IMG/VR virus record: IMGVR_UViG_3300017605_000867
Location: 1-33,975 of that record
Length of the DNA stretch: 33,975 nt
Reading direction: 5' to 3' (one strand)
DNA from: a virus
Part shown: piece after piece, positions 23,626 to 30,176 of the stretch
How positions within the stretch are numbered: position 1 is the stretch's first letter
How the letters are laid out: every line of letters begins with the position of its first letter
Position numbers and translations under genes: made by a program
Notes under the pieces: model-generated
Databases searched by the model: none
Told to the model about the DNA's origin: nothing
What the model saw: the letters and a program-made list of their open reading frames with translations, nothing else

Positions 23626-23743
23626 GAGTTTGCAGTTTGCTTCTACCAACCCTTCTTTCAACATACTGTTTTCTCTGCAAAAAGAAAACAAGTAGTTTAC
23701 TAGAATAGATAGTTAGTTTCTTCACAAAGGTTCTCAAGGGAGC
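23618..23743 (-). ncRNA. Attenuator-like structured RNA with antiterminator stem and pseudoknot
   Basis: GCTCCCTTGAG (23618-23628) and CTCAAGGGAGC (23733-23743) form an 11-base perfect stem enclosing about 104 bases. It uses the same AAGGGA bases as the terminator, so the two are mutually exclusive. Inside, GTTTTCT/AGAAAAC (23668-23674 with 23683-23689) make a hairpin. Seven of the eight bases of its loop (CTGCAAA, 23675-23681) are complementary to TTTGCAG at 23629-23635, next to the long stem, which would form a pseudoknot. This is riboswitch- or attenuator-like architecture. Ligand or protein is unknown. Confidence 0.6.
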
Positions 23744-23752
23744 AAAAGGGGA

Positions 23753-23822
23753 TTCATCTATATGTAGTCACCGCGCAATCTTAGTGAAGCTAGAGACTGT
23801 TATCGCTATACATATAGATGAA
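23753..23822 (-). ncRNA. Structured RNA element with 14-base perfect stem
   Basis: TTCATCTATATGTA (23753-23766) and TACATATAGATGAA (23809-23822) are perfectly complementary over 14 bases, enclosing a 42-base loop with a small TCAC/GTGA helix. It lies between the other two elements of this noncoding stretch. Function unknown; RNA stabilisation, processing or protein binding are possible. Confidence 0.6.
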
Positions 23823-23831
23823 AAAGAGTAA

Positions 23832-23927
23832 GTCTCTCTAGTTCTAGTCCGCTGTAGATTATCTATGTTATGTCTGGCAAAAGTCATAACACGGAATGTT
23901 AACATAAGAACCAAACACTAGAGAGAC
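23832..23927 (-). ncRNA. Structured RNA element with 11-base stem and alternative inner helices
   Basis: GTCTCTCTAGT (23832-23842) pairs with ACTAGAGAGAC (23917-23927). Inside, TATGTTA/TAACATA (23864-23870 with 23900-23906) competes with GTTATG/CATAAC (23867-23872 with 23885-23890), so two folds are possible. It starts eight bases after the stop of the 178-aa gene. Function unknown. Confidence 0.55.
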
Positions 23928-23935
23928 AAAACTGT

Positions 23936-24472
23936 TTAGGAACTAACCACATCTGCAATCTCTTCCATTGCCTTAGCAGCAAGTTCATCTAGTTGCTTAG
24001 TGTATTCGATAGCCTCAAGAGCGAACTTCTTGTATTCGTCCATCTTACCGAGTTTCTTGGCTTCTTTAGCGTTTTCAAAGGCCTCAGTCCGCTTACGAAG
24101 TAAGCCTTGTTCACTCAAACTATCACGAGAGCCTGGTTCATAAGCCATAGCATCATCTGCACTAATAAGAAGAGTCCTCCCCTCGGCTACTTTCTTTCGA
24201 TTATCTTCCTTACTTTTTAGCATTTGCTTGGCTTTACCCCTAAACCTAAATTCCAAATTAGAGTTAGCAAGCAAGAGAGCAGTCTCTTCTCCCTTACCCT
24301 TAGTTACTTCATCTAGGTGTTTAATCAAACCGGGTAGAGTCTTAGCTCTAGGAGAGTAATAAGAGAAGTCCTTGAACTCTTCTTTGAAGGTATTCAAGTT
24401 TACTACCATGTCACCCTTGTCGATGGTTTCGGGCCTATTGGTGTTCACTACTGTAGTTTGTGTCTCATTCAT
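23936..24472 (-). CDS. Abundant-looking hypothetical protein, 178 aa
   Basis: The 178-residue product is helical and highly charged, with a coiled-coil-like C-terminal half (RTEAFENAKEAKKLGKMDEYKKFALEAIEYTKQLDELAAK). Its codons are richer in C/G-ending triplets than neighbouring genes (for example aag, gag, ttc), which is typical of a highly expressed gene. It is preceded by a sigma-54-type promoter and an A-rich leader, and followed by three structured RNA elements and a terminator, so it seems to be a nearly separate transcription unit. No family recognised; a DNA-binding or scaffolding role is only a guess. Confidence 0.7.
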   Translation of the reverse strand: MNETQTTVVNTNRPETIDKGDMVVNLNTFKEEFKDFSYYSPRAKTLPGLIKHLDEVTKGKGEETALLLANSNLEFRFRGKAKQMLKSKEDNRKKVAEGRTLLISADDAMAYEPGSRDSLSEQGLLRKRTEAFENAKEAKKLGKMDEYKKFALEAIEYTKQLDELAAKAMEEIADVVSS

Positions 24473-24605
24473 ACTGTTCTGTTTGTTTTTTATCCCCTCA
24501 TTAAAAGAAGGGAACTATTTTGCTTGACCTATTGCTTAGACAAGCTATCCATTTGCTATCTAGCAGGGGTGCTTGGCCTAATCGGTCGAGCGCAACTTAG
24601 GAGTT
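24473..24605 (-). promoter_or_regulatory. Structured leader of the 178-aa gene
   Basis: The leftward leader holds hairpins TGCT-AGAT-AGCA, GCTTG/CAAGC with a 14-base loop, and CCCT/AGGG. The last is followed by an A-rich unpaired stretch (ATAAAAAACAAAC) up to the ATG. There is no SD at normal distance. This suggests ribosome loading on A-rich RNA, as for the SSB-like gene. Confidence 0.5.
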
Positions 24606-24621
24606 AGCTACCCTCATGCCA
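24606..24621 (-). promoter_or_regulatory. Sigma-54-type promoter candidate (-24/-12)
   Basis: Leftward strand: TGGCATG-AGGG-TAGCT, with the GG and GC elements exactly 10 bases apart as in the consensus TGGCACG-N4-TTGCW. One change in each half. Transcription would start near 24595 and run into the 178-aa gene. The sigma-54 activator gene ends only about 35 bases upstream. Confidence 0.5.
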
Positions 24622-24656
24622 AGGGGTGAGATTAGCTACGGATTTTTTTCTTTTAT

Positions 24657-25415
24657 TCATGAATTAAGTAGTTTATATTCTTTTATCCTGTTTAGAAGTT
24701 CCCTCACGTTACCGGGCCACTCCTCTAAGCTCCAAGCAAAAGGATTATCCCAAGAGGATGTATCTAGATTGTTTTTAGCTAAGATAAGCTCTACGTCCTG
24801 ACGGCGCCGTCTGAGTGGGATTATCTCTACTATACTCCCTGCTAGGCGGTAGAATAAATCTCTTCTTATCCCAAGGTCATCTAAGCTCTTATTCGTCGCA
24901 GAGACAAATCTACAAGTAATAGGAAGGTCTTCGGTATCTCCTAGTCTTCTATATGTCTTGTCCTCAATAGCTCTAAGTAATTTACATTGTAATAATAAAG
25001 GCATATCTCCTATCTCATCCAAAAATAAAGTTCCCTCATGGGCCTCAGAAATTAAACCTTTTCTATCTGCCCAACTACCAGTATAGGCACCTTTCTTAGA
25101 ACCGAAAAATTCACTTTCTAAGAGTTCATTAGGTATCCCGGCGCAATTAACGCCAACGAAACGGCCTTTAGCTCCTGAAGTCTCATGGATTCCTCTAGCG
25201 ATAAGTTCTTTACCTACTCCGCTTTCTCCAACTATAAGGATGTTTATGTCTCCTTTGGAGAGTTTCTTAACTCTCTCTTTCATTTCTAGCATAGATGCGT
25301 CAGAAGTAAGAAATCTATCTAATGCTCTCTCTATAACTACGCCTAAATCAGAGGCTAAATCCTCTAGTCCTAAGCTTTCTAGTTGTCTAGCTAAGCTTTC
25401 TTTGTTGTTTTTCAT
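24657..25415 (-). CDS. Sigma-54 activator AAA+ domain protein (bEBP core), 252 aa
   Basis: The protein is a complete bacterial enhancer-binding-protein ATPase core: Walker A GESGVGKE (63-70), the sigma-54-contacting loop GAYTGS (109-114; consensus GAFTGA), Walker B FLDEIGD (131-137), sensor I SATNK (172-176), arginine-finger segment RRDLFYRL (184-191) and sensor II WPGNVREL (233-240). Such proteins remodel RNA polymerase-sigma-54 closed complexes using ATP. A receiver or GAF domain in front and a Fis-type DNA-binding helix-turn-helix behind are both missing. The first about 50 residues are only a short helical region. It may act from solution or through a partner. Perfect -24/-12 promoters elsewhere in the window support function. 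Confidence 0.92.
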   Translation of the reverse strand: MKNNKESLARQLESLGLEDLASDLGVVIERALDRFLTSDASMLEMKERVKKLSKGDINILIVGESGVGKELIARGIHETSGAKGRFVGVNCAGIPNELLESEFFGSKKGAYTGSWADRKGLISEAHEGTLFLDEIGDMPLLLQCKLLRAIEDKTYRRLGDTEDLPITCRFVSATNKSLDDLGIRRDLFYRLAGSIVEIIPLRRRRQDVELILAKNNLDTSSWDNPFAWSLEEWPGNVRELLNRIKEYKLLNS

Positions 25416-25594
25416 TGTAGAGTTTCTTTAAGTAATACTTCTAGTTGAGATATTTTTTGTTCTAAAACTCCTAGGCTTTTTTGTTCTTTTTTAGTTAACT
25501 TAAGTCCAGTTGCATAGAAAAGCATTTTATCTCTATGGAGTTTGAGTTTTAGAATGGCTTCTTTTAGTTTAGAGTTAGTTAAGTTAGTTTTCAT
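25412..25594 (-). CDS. Small coiled-coil protein, 60 aa
   Basis: The 60 residues are lysine-rich and helical with a heptad pattern (LKEAILKLKLHRDKML; KKEQKSLGVLEQKISQLEVLLKE). The stop overlaps the start of the sigma-54 activator gene (25412-25415), so the two are translationally coupled. It might regulate or anchor the activator; this is inference from position. Confidence 0.6.
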   Translation of the reverse strand: MKTNLTNSKLKEAILKLKLHRDKMLFYATGLKLTKKEQKSLGVLEQKISQLEVLLKETLQ

Positions 25595-25767
25595 CTTAGT
25601 TTGAATTCTCTTCTTATGGTTTCTATGTCGTTCTGAAACTTAATTAAGTTAATTCTAAATAACTCAAGGGCTACTTTTATACAATCTTCATCGGAGAGCT
25701 TAGAGAGATTTTCTTCTGTTGGCTCTATTTTACCTATTACTAGGTCAGATATTAGGGGATTTAACAT
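25591..25767 (-). CDS. Small helical protein, 58 aa
   Basis: ATG at 25767 to TGA at 25591-25593; the stop overlaps the next ATG (ATGA). It overlaps the upstream gene by 23 bases. The product (starting MLNPLISDLVIGKIEPTEEN) is acidic then helical (IKVALELFRINLIKFQNDIET). Overlaps on both sides support it. Family unknown. Confidence 0.65.
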   Translation of the reverse strand: MLNPLISDLVIGKIEPTEENLSKLSDEDCIKVALELFRINLIKFQNDIETIRREFKLR

Positions 25768-25987
25768 AATTAGGTTGGGATTTCTTAACTAAAACTTGGA
25801 CTATCTTATTAATAACACTCTCATAAGTATCTCCAGGAAGGATTTCTACTTCTTTGAGAAGGATTTCGTCTACTTTATCTTGAAAGAACTGATTTTTAGT
25901 TAAGACTTCTGCTGTTATAATGTCGAACTCATCGTTCGACGATGCTACTACTGTCTGACGAATTTTTTGTAGTTGTTTTTCGGTCAT
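25745..25987 (-). CDS. Hypothetical protein, 80 aa
   Basis: The product is mostly helical (QLQKIRQTVVASS; DKVDEILLKEVEIL; YESVINKIVQVLVKK), with a polar tail. ATG overlaps the helicase stop by four bases (25984-25987). Similar small helical genes surround it. Family not recognised. Confidence 0.6.
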   Translation of the reverse strand: MTEKQLQKIRQTVVASSNDEFDIITAEVLTKNQFFQDKVDEILLKEVEILPGDTYESVINKIVQVLVKKSQPNYVKSPNI

Positions 25988-27507
25988 AGAGTTATTAATT
26001 TTTGTGAATCTCCATTCCCATCCTCTATCATATCGGTGTCAAAGGAACTACTATCGTCCTCTTCATCGGCGCCGTCAGAACTTTTTTCAACTAACATTTC
26101 TGTTACTTCTTTACTAGCTGTTTCATTAAGTATATCTAAGATAAAGGAGTCTTTCTTCTCTAGTAGCTCTCGGATGCACTTCAACTTAGAGTCCAATCTA
26201 GGTAGTATTTTCTCACCTTCTATAGTTCCAGAATATCCAATGATGTCTTGTGTTGTATCACTAAGAGAATTAATTCTATGTGCTCTACCTAGAACTTGAG
26301 CCATATCAAAGACGCTCCATGTCAACGGAAGAATAACGTGCCTAGATCTAGCTGATTCTAGTTCATGGTGAAGACTAAGACTAGTTCCACCTGTCTTAAG
26401 TGTTAAAAGTAGATAATCTAAATCTCCTTGTTGAAATCTATCTATAAATCCTTGGCGTTTAGAATCACTCTGCCCACCGACTAAGAATCCAATCTGCTCA
26501 GAAGGAACTCCCTGTTTAACTAAATTGCTCCAGATAGCTCTAAGGCTATCTACGAAATTACTAGCTATAATGATTTGTTTACCTTCTCTTTCTAGAACTA
26601 ACCTACCATAAGTAGCTAGTTGCGCCGACTTAAGAATCTCTGCACATTGCCAAAACTTCAACATAGCTACGAAAATCTCTGCTATACCGGCTGGTCCATA
26701 CCTACCTAAGGCAGCTAACTTCTCTAGGTATTCTTCGTAAGCACGTTCGTAAGTTTCTGCATGTTCCTGACAAGAAAAATTTATTAGCCTAGTTTTGATA
26801 CGGGCCTTATGCTTCCAATAGACGTTATGAAACGTCACCCAACAACCTTTAGCCTCTAGAGCTTCTTTAATCCTTTTAGTAGCTGCTGGAGAGTTAGCTG
26901 TTAGTTCAGCCCATCCAGCCATATCATTAGCAAAGGAGAGCCAAGTGCTTTCATTACATAAACCACAAGCTATACAGACTACTTTTGCTTCTATTACTTT
27001 TTGAAAGGGAGTGAAGCTAATGAATATTATTTGTCCACCTTGTCTAGAATAGGAACCAACTACTTCTCCTTGCTGAGAACTACCGTTCTTAACGGCTTGA
27101 CATTCGTCAGCTATCATTATGTCTGGTTGTTCTAGGTTGTTCCAGACTGGTTCGTAGTCTAGTTCGCTGGTTCTTTTAGCACTTGGTATCCAATCTATAA
27201 ATATCTCTCCGAAACTACTTCTCATTCCAGAATAAGAACTAACTAGGACGTTCTTTACTCCCTCTCTAGCTAAGACTCTTTGTTGTTGAATCAAGCTTGC
27301 TTTTGGTCCAAGATAGAGTTTACTAGCTACTTTACTTGTTTGAGAAGGTAAGTATCCTTGTTCTGTAGCTAATCTAAGAGCGTTAGCAACTGGAAAAGTC
27401 TTTCCACTACCAGCGGGAGCAGAGACTATTATAGATTTTTTATCCTTAATTGCGGCGAGGATTTCTTGCGCCGGGATTATTTGATGTTTTAGCAGGGTGA
27501 AGGGCAT
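25984..27507 (-). CDS. SF2 DEAD/SNF2-like helicase, 507 aa
   Basis: Motifs in order: Walker A SAPAGSGKT (29-37), Walker B IADECQ (131-136), motif III SFTP (163-166), a cysteine cluster CIACGLC (177-183), a second RecA domain with GFLVGG and FQQGDLDYLLLTLKTGGTSLSL (about 357-378), and motif VI QVLGRAHR (403-410). The Q-LGRAHR form and the TGG-x-SLSL motif V are typical of SNF2-like and related phage helicases. It would use ATP to translocate on duplex DNA in replication or recombination. The tail (about 470-500) is strongly acidic. There is no additional nuclease or zinc domain beyond the short Cys cluster. Confidence 0.9.
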   Translation of the reverse strand: MPFTLLKHQIIPAQEILAAIKDKKSIIVSAPAGSGKTFPVANALRLATEQGYLPSQTSKVASKLYLGPKASLIQQQRVLAREGVKNVLVSSYSGMRSSFGEIFIDWIPSAKRTSELDYEPVWNNLEQPDIMIADECQAVKNGSSQQGEVVGSYSRQGGQIIFISFTPFQKVIEAKVVCIACGLCNESTWLSFANDMAGWAELTANSPAATKRIKEALEAKGCWVTFHNVYWKHKARIKTRLINFSCQEHAETYERAYEEYLEKLAALGRYGPAGIAEIFVAMLKFWQCAEILKSAQLATYGRLVLEREGKQIIIASNFVDSLRAIWSNLVKQGVPSEQIGFLVGGQSDSKRQGFIDRFQQGDLDYLLLTLKTGGTSLSLHHELESARSRHVILPLTWSVFDMAQVLGRAHRINSLSDTTQDIIGYSGTIEGEKILPRLDSKLKCIRELLEKKDSFILDILNETASKEVTEMLVEKSSDGADEEDDSSSFDTDMIEDGNGDSQKLITL

Positions 27508-27516
27508 AAAAGTTAG

Positions 27517-27837
27517 TTATTCTAGTTCTGGGTCTATTCTAATCTTCTCTCTAGCTTCTAAGTATTCTTCGTAAGCTTTGCAATAAGCAGCGTAGCTTTT
27601 CTTTGTTAATCTTCTAGTATCTGGGTTTCTTCTAATATTTCTTTGGTATCTTCCTAGAAGTTGTTCGACTGATTCTAAGTTTAATGGGAATACTTCTACG
27701 GTTAATTTCTTTCCTTTAGAATTATGTAGTGATTTTCCTGTTGGCATAATAGTATTTACTGGCTTTGATACGGCGCTTTGATACGTTCTGACGGCGTTAA
27801 CTAAAATACGCTTCTTCAGTCTCGTTAGGAGAATCAT
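27517..27837 (-). CDS. Hypothetical basic protein, 106 aa
   Basis: The 106-residue frame from ATG 27837 overlaps the upstream gene by 41 bases, more than usual here. An internal ATG at 27747 (MPTGKSLHNSKGKKLTVEVF) would remove the overlap and leave a 49-base gap; the choice is open. The product is strongly basic in the middle (RYQRNIRRNPDTRRLTKKSY) and may bind nucleic acid. Family not recognised. Confidence 0.5.
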   Translation of the reverse strand: MILLTRLKKRILVNAVRTYQSAVSKPVNTIMPTGKSLHNSKGKKLTVEVFPLNLESVEQLLGRYQRNIRRNPDTRRLTKKSYAAYCKAYEEYLEAREKIRIDPELE

Positions 27838-28009
27838 TTAGGCTCTTTTGCCAAGCTTTTCTAAAATACTTTGAACCAGGTCGCATGGCTCTACCTAACT
27901 TAGTAAAAACACAGTCTACGCCATCAGACATCCAGACTTCTTTGTTAGTTTCTCTGTCTCTAACAGCATATCCAGAACTGTATTCAACTACTATGAATCT
28001 ATGCATCAT
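27797..28009 (-). CDS. Hypothetical protein, 70 aa
   Basis: The start has two adjacent ATGs (28009 and 28006). The product has a beta hairpin (RFIVVEYSSGYAVRDRETNKEVW) and a basic middle (KLGRAMRPGSKYFRKAW) with an acidic end. No known domain. Part of the leftward operon. The 106-aa gene starts inside its 3' end. Confidence 0.55.
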   Translation of the reverse strand: MMHRFIVVEYSSGYAVRDRETNKEVWMSDGVDCVFTKLGRAMRPGSKYFRKAWQKSLNDSPNETEEAYFS

Positions 28010-28023
28010 AATGTTTTCTTTCT

Positions 28024-28278
28024 TTATTCTGCAAAACTACTCCGAGAAGTTCTATCTTCAACACGTTTTTTAGCTAGTAAATACAGACAACTAGCAGATA
28101 ACTCAATAGAAAGTTTAAGAGCTTCCTCACCAATACCACCAGTATGAGCTACTAAACCACTTATTAGTTCTCTCCTAATTCTAGTAACTAAAACTTCTTC
28201 AGAGAGAACAGCGAAGGTAGGATTCTCTAAGAGAAGTCTCTCTAGGAGAAAGTCGATTTGTTTTTCTAGGTCGGTCAT
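28024..28278 (-). CDS. Hypothetical helical protein, 84 aa
   Basis: ATG at 28278 overlaps the upstream stop (ATGA) and starts MTDLEKQIDF. A longer frame from 28311 reads into the upstream gene and is less likely. The product is helical with several Leu-rich helices (LLERLLLEN; ALKLSIELSASCLYLLAKKRVE). Pattern and size resemble the gene at 18282-18563. Family unknown. Confidence 0.6.
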   Translation of the reverse strand: MTDLEKQIDFLLERLLLENPTFAVLSEEVLVTRIRRELISGLVAHTGGIGEEALKLSIELSASCLYLLAKKRVEDRTSRSSFAE

Positions 28279-28439
28279 ACACAATCTTCTTTCTCCTCTA
28301 AGTTTACCCAAGAAAAGTTCAAAAGCTTTTCGGCGTTAAGTAAAACATCTTCTTGAATGCCATTTTCTATGTTACCTCTTTCTAAATCCTCAAGAGTTTC
28401 TTCGTCGCCTTCTATTAGGATGGTTATTTTGTATTTCAT
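28275..28439 (-). CDS. Small acidic protein, 54 aa
   Basis: ATG at 28439 overlaps the upstream stop by ATGA, so I prefer it to a longer frame from 28484. The product begins MKYKITILIEGDEE and is acidic with a helical body. It overlaps the next gene by four bases. No family recognised. Confidence 0.6.
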   Translation of the reverse strand: MKYKITILIEGDEETLEDLERGNIENGIQEDVLLNAEKLLNFSWVNLEEKEDCV

Positions 28440-28684
28440 AGCGTTACTTCTTTTACTTCTGCTACTATCTGCCATTCTCCACAATTCAAATTAGTTATGT
28501 AGAAACAATCCCTTAAGCCATGCTTAACTGGTAGTCTAAATTCACTAGGGCGAGTTTTCCAAACATTACATTTTCCATTAACCCGACAACGAACCATAGT
28601 TCCACCAGAAGATAGCTTTGATACATGGTAAAGTTCTTGTCTATGGGTTAGTTTCTCTGCTATTTCTTTTGTTAGGATTGTCAT
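28436..28684 (-). CDS. Hypothetical protein, 82 aa
   Basis: The 82 residues look beta-rich with basic residues (HVSKLSSGGTMVRCRVNGKCNVW; RDCFYITNLNCGEWQIV). Overlaps both neighbours by four bases. Spaced cysteines (MVRC, GKC, DCF, NC) could bind metal but no standard knuckle is evident. Family unknown. Confidence 0.6.
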   Translation of the reverse strand: MTILTKEIAEKLTHRQELYHVSKLSSGGTMVRCRVNGKCNVWKTRPSEFRLPVKHGLRDCFYITNLNCGEWQIVAEVKEVTL

Positions 28685-29232
28685 AACTGTGTGCTTTCTT
28701 CATTAACTACTAATGTTATTCTTTCTATTGCTGCTTTAACTACTGGAAATTTATCTAAGTCCTTGAATATCTCGTCTATTTTCTCTAGGGGAACTTTACC
28801 GCTAGCTATCATTTTGTTTTTCCCAATAACACACTTTCTCTGAAAGTCATTATGTGCTTTTACTCTTTTAGCTGATTCTTCTCTAGCTCTAAAGAGATTT
28901 TCACTAGAGGCTTTGTATTCTTTTAGTGGCCAGAGTTTGACTAGGTTTCTTTGGTTTATAACAGGCTCAGGCTTAGTAGTTTCGACGGAAACCTGGTTTT
29001 GCGGCGTCGATGAATCTACCCCTTGCCGACACTCAGGGGACACCGGAAAAACCCCGCCTGAGTCAACGTCGTGATGAATTTCTTCGAGGTGAGCTACGGT
29101 CTGCCAGTCCGGTTGCGCCGTCAGACTGGCAATCGCTTGGCGGTCTGCCGCCGTGTCCAGAACTATATAGCTACAACTACCGCGTAGCCTTAGTTCAAAG
29201 TATTCTTCTAGCGGTATGGTTATTGTAATCAT
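28681..29232 (-). CDS. Hypothetical protein with GC-rich in-frame insert, 183 aa
   Basis: The two ends have ordinary AT-rich codon use: residues 1-20 (MITITIPLEEYFELRLR) and about 85-183, which are helical and basic (ENLFRAREESAKRVKAHNDFQRK). Residues about 22-84 are encoded by a markedly GC-richer segment (roughly 28980-29170) with four consecutive hairpins. Its protein (LTAQPDWQTVAHLEEIHHD...) looks like a disordered linker. The pattern suggests insertion of a palindromic element kept in frame. Function of the whole protein is unknown. Confidence 0.6.
   Translation of the reverse strand: MITITIPLEEYFELRLRGSCSYIVLDTAADRQAIASLTAQPDWQTVAHLEEIHHDVDSGGVFPVSPECRQGVDSSTPQNQVSVETTKPEPVINQRNLVKLWPLKEYKASSENLFRAREESAKRVKAHNDFQRKCVIGKNKMIASGKVPLEKIDEIFKDLDKFPVVKAAIERITLVVNEESTQL
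28983..29152 (-). repeat. Series of GC-rich inverted repeats inside a coding gene
   Basis: Four hairpins follow one another: CGACG/CGTCG (28983-28987, 29005-29009), ACTCAGG/CCTGAGT (29031-29037, 29057-29063), TGCCAGTC/GACTGGCA (29102-29109, 29124-29131) and GGCGG/CCGCC with a 4-base loop (29139-29152). They coincide with the GC-rich part of the 183-aa gene. Confidence 0.6.
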
Positions 29233-29238
29233 AAGTTA

Positions 29239-29287
29239 ATTCTATCTTGCTACTCCATTAGTTTCCTTTGGAGTAGATAGCTAGAAT
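29239..29287 (-). repeat. Hairpin directly after the stop of the 180-aa gene
   Basis: ATTCTA/TAGAAT (29239-29244 with 29282-29287) encloses CTACTCC/GGAGTAG (29250-29256 with 29270-29276). It begins at the stop codon of the 180-aa gene and ends shortly before the next ATG. No U-run follows, so mRNA stabilisation or processing is more likely than termination. Confidence 0.6.
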
Positions 29288-29829
29288 CAAAGTATGCTAG
29301 CCAGCTCTAGGTCTAATGCCCTCATAGCTTCCGCTTCTGCCTCTCTAGCTGCAATCCAGAGCGGCTTCATTTCAGCTAGTTCAACTTTGCACTTGTTAAT
29401 GTCGTCTGGTTTCTTATCGGCGACTGCTTTCTGCAATCGCTTGTTCAACTTAACAATCGCTGCTTGATACCAAGCGGCGTCCCTCTCTACGCTCCTCTTG
29501 CCGTCTAAGCTATCGACTAGATAGCTAGTGAAGTTTTCCCGAAGTAATTTAGTCTGCTCGGATGTTAGTACGGTATCCTTGCTTGCGCCGTTATCTTCGC
29601 ACACGTCTCTCCAAATAAGTTGTGTGTCTTCGTTGAACTTCCTAGCTACCCACTTGTCGAACTTATCGACGCCGATGAAAGCGTTCAACTCGCTAGTAGT
29701 GGAGTCACTACCAATGACGCCAGGATAAAATCCCTTTGTTCCTTTGGTCTGTTGAACTGCCGCTAAGGTTATAGACTCCTCTCCGTGAGTGACGGAGATA
29801 GTCCCGGTGAAGTTACTGAATGTTTTCAT
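29287..29829 (-). CDS. Abundant-looking hypothetical protein, 180 aa
   Basis: The product begins with a beta-rich part (FTGTISVTHGEESITLAAV) and ends helical (about 115-180, IVKLNKRLQKAVADKKPDDINKCKVELAEMK). Codon use is less AT-biased than neighbours, and a purine-rich, SD-like string (GGAAAGG) lies 12-18 bases before ATG, unusual in this window. Both signs point to strong expression. It stands between two RNA structures (29852-29943 upstream, 29239-29287 downstream). No family recognised. Size and position recall the 178-aa gene but I see no sequence similarity. Confidence 0.65.
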   Translation of the reverse strand: MKTFSNFTGTISVTHGEESITLAAVQQTKGTKGFYPGVIGSDSTTSELNAFIGVDKFDKWVARKFNEDTQLIWRDVCEDNGASKDTVLTSEQTKLLRENFTSYLVDSLDGKRSVERDAAWYQAAIVKLNKRLQKAVADKKPDDINKCKVELAEMKPLWIAAREAEAEAMRALDLELASIL

Positions 29830-29851
29830 TGCTGTATTCCTTTCCCTTTCC

Positions 29852-29943
29852 CTAGTATTAATGTCGGTTAATGAGTCTAACCGGGGTTAGTTACTCCTTA
29901 GCTAACCTAGAGAAAATCCCTTGGTTAGCTAGAGAGATACTAG
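29852..29943 (-). ncRNA. Three-way-junction-like RNA element in the leader of the 180-aa gene
   Basis: CTAGTAT/ATACTAG (29852-29858 with 29937-29943) closes a junction holding CGGTTA/TAACCG (29865-29870 with 29878-29883) and TAGCTAACC/GGTTAGCTA (29899-29907 with 29923-29931). All stems are perfect. It spans most of the gap between the 78-aa gene and the SD of the 180-aa gene. It could regulate or stabilise the downstream message. Confidence 0.55.
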
Positions 29944-30176
29944 CCTTCCTTCATTCTGTTAATAACTTTCCAGCCGAAAGACTCCCATCTTGCCGGAGAG
30001 TAACCTCGGGCACCTCTAAGTTCAACTTGCACTAGACAAGACGGCGGAGTGTCGCCAGAGCATAAAGAATCAATCGTGATTGCATCGTCAGTGGTCGATG
30101 GCCAGCACATATCATAGCGTAGCATATCAGTGGGAAACGGGCCTTTGCCTTCGACGCGGAGTAGTTGTGTTCGCAT
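29940..30176 (-). CDS. Conserved-looking small phage protein, 78 aa
   Basis: I chose ATG at 30176 (MRTQLLRVEGKGPFP) rather than 30281, since the block V-x-G-x-GPFPTDMLRYDMCWP resembles the start of small phage proteins of unknown function that I recall. GAAAGGA 10-16 bases upstream may serve as a weak SD. It is the first gene of the leftward operon and lies below the leftward sigma-54 promoter (about 345 bases downstream of the likely start point). Role unknown. Confidence 0.65.
   Translation of the reverse strand: MRTQLLRVEGKGPFPTDMLRYDMCWPSTTDDAITIDSLCSGDTPPSCLVQVELRGARGYSPARWESFGWKVINRMKEG

Noticed and set aside
24540-24640. tRNA-like string (TTGGCCTAATCGGTCGAGCGC) resembling a D-arm
   Set aside because: No 7-base acceptor stem, anticodon stem or T-arm can be drawn on either strand; the segment is better explained as a promoter and structured leader.
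29127-29142. Another -24/-12-like match (TGGCAATCGCTTGGC, + strand)
   Set aside because: It lies inside the hairpin-rich insert, antisense to a coding gene, with no gene in that direction to serve.
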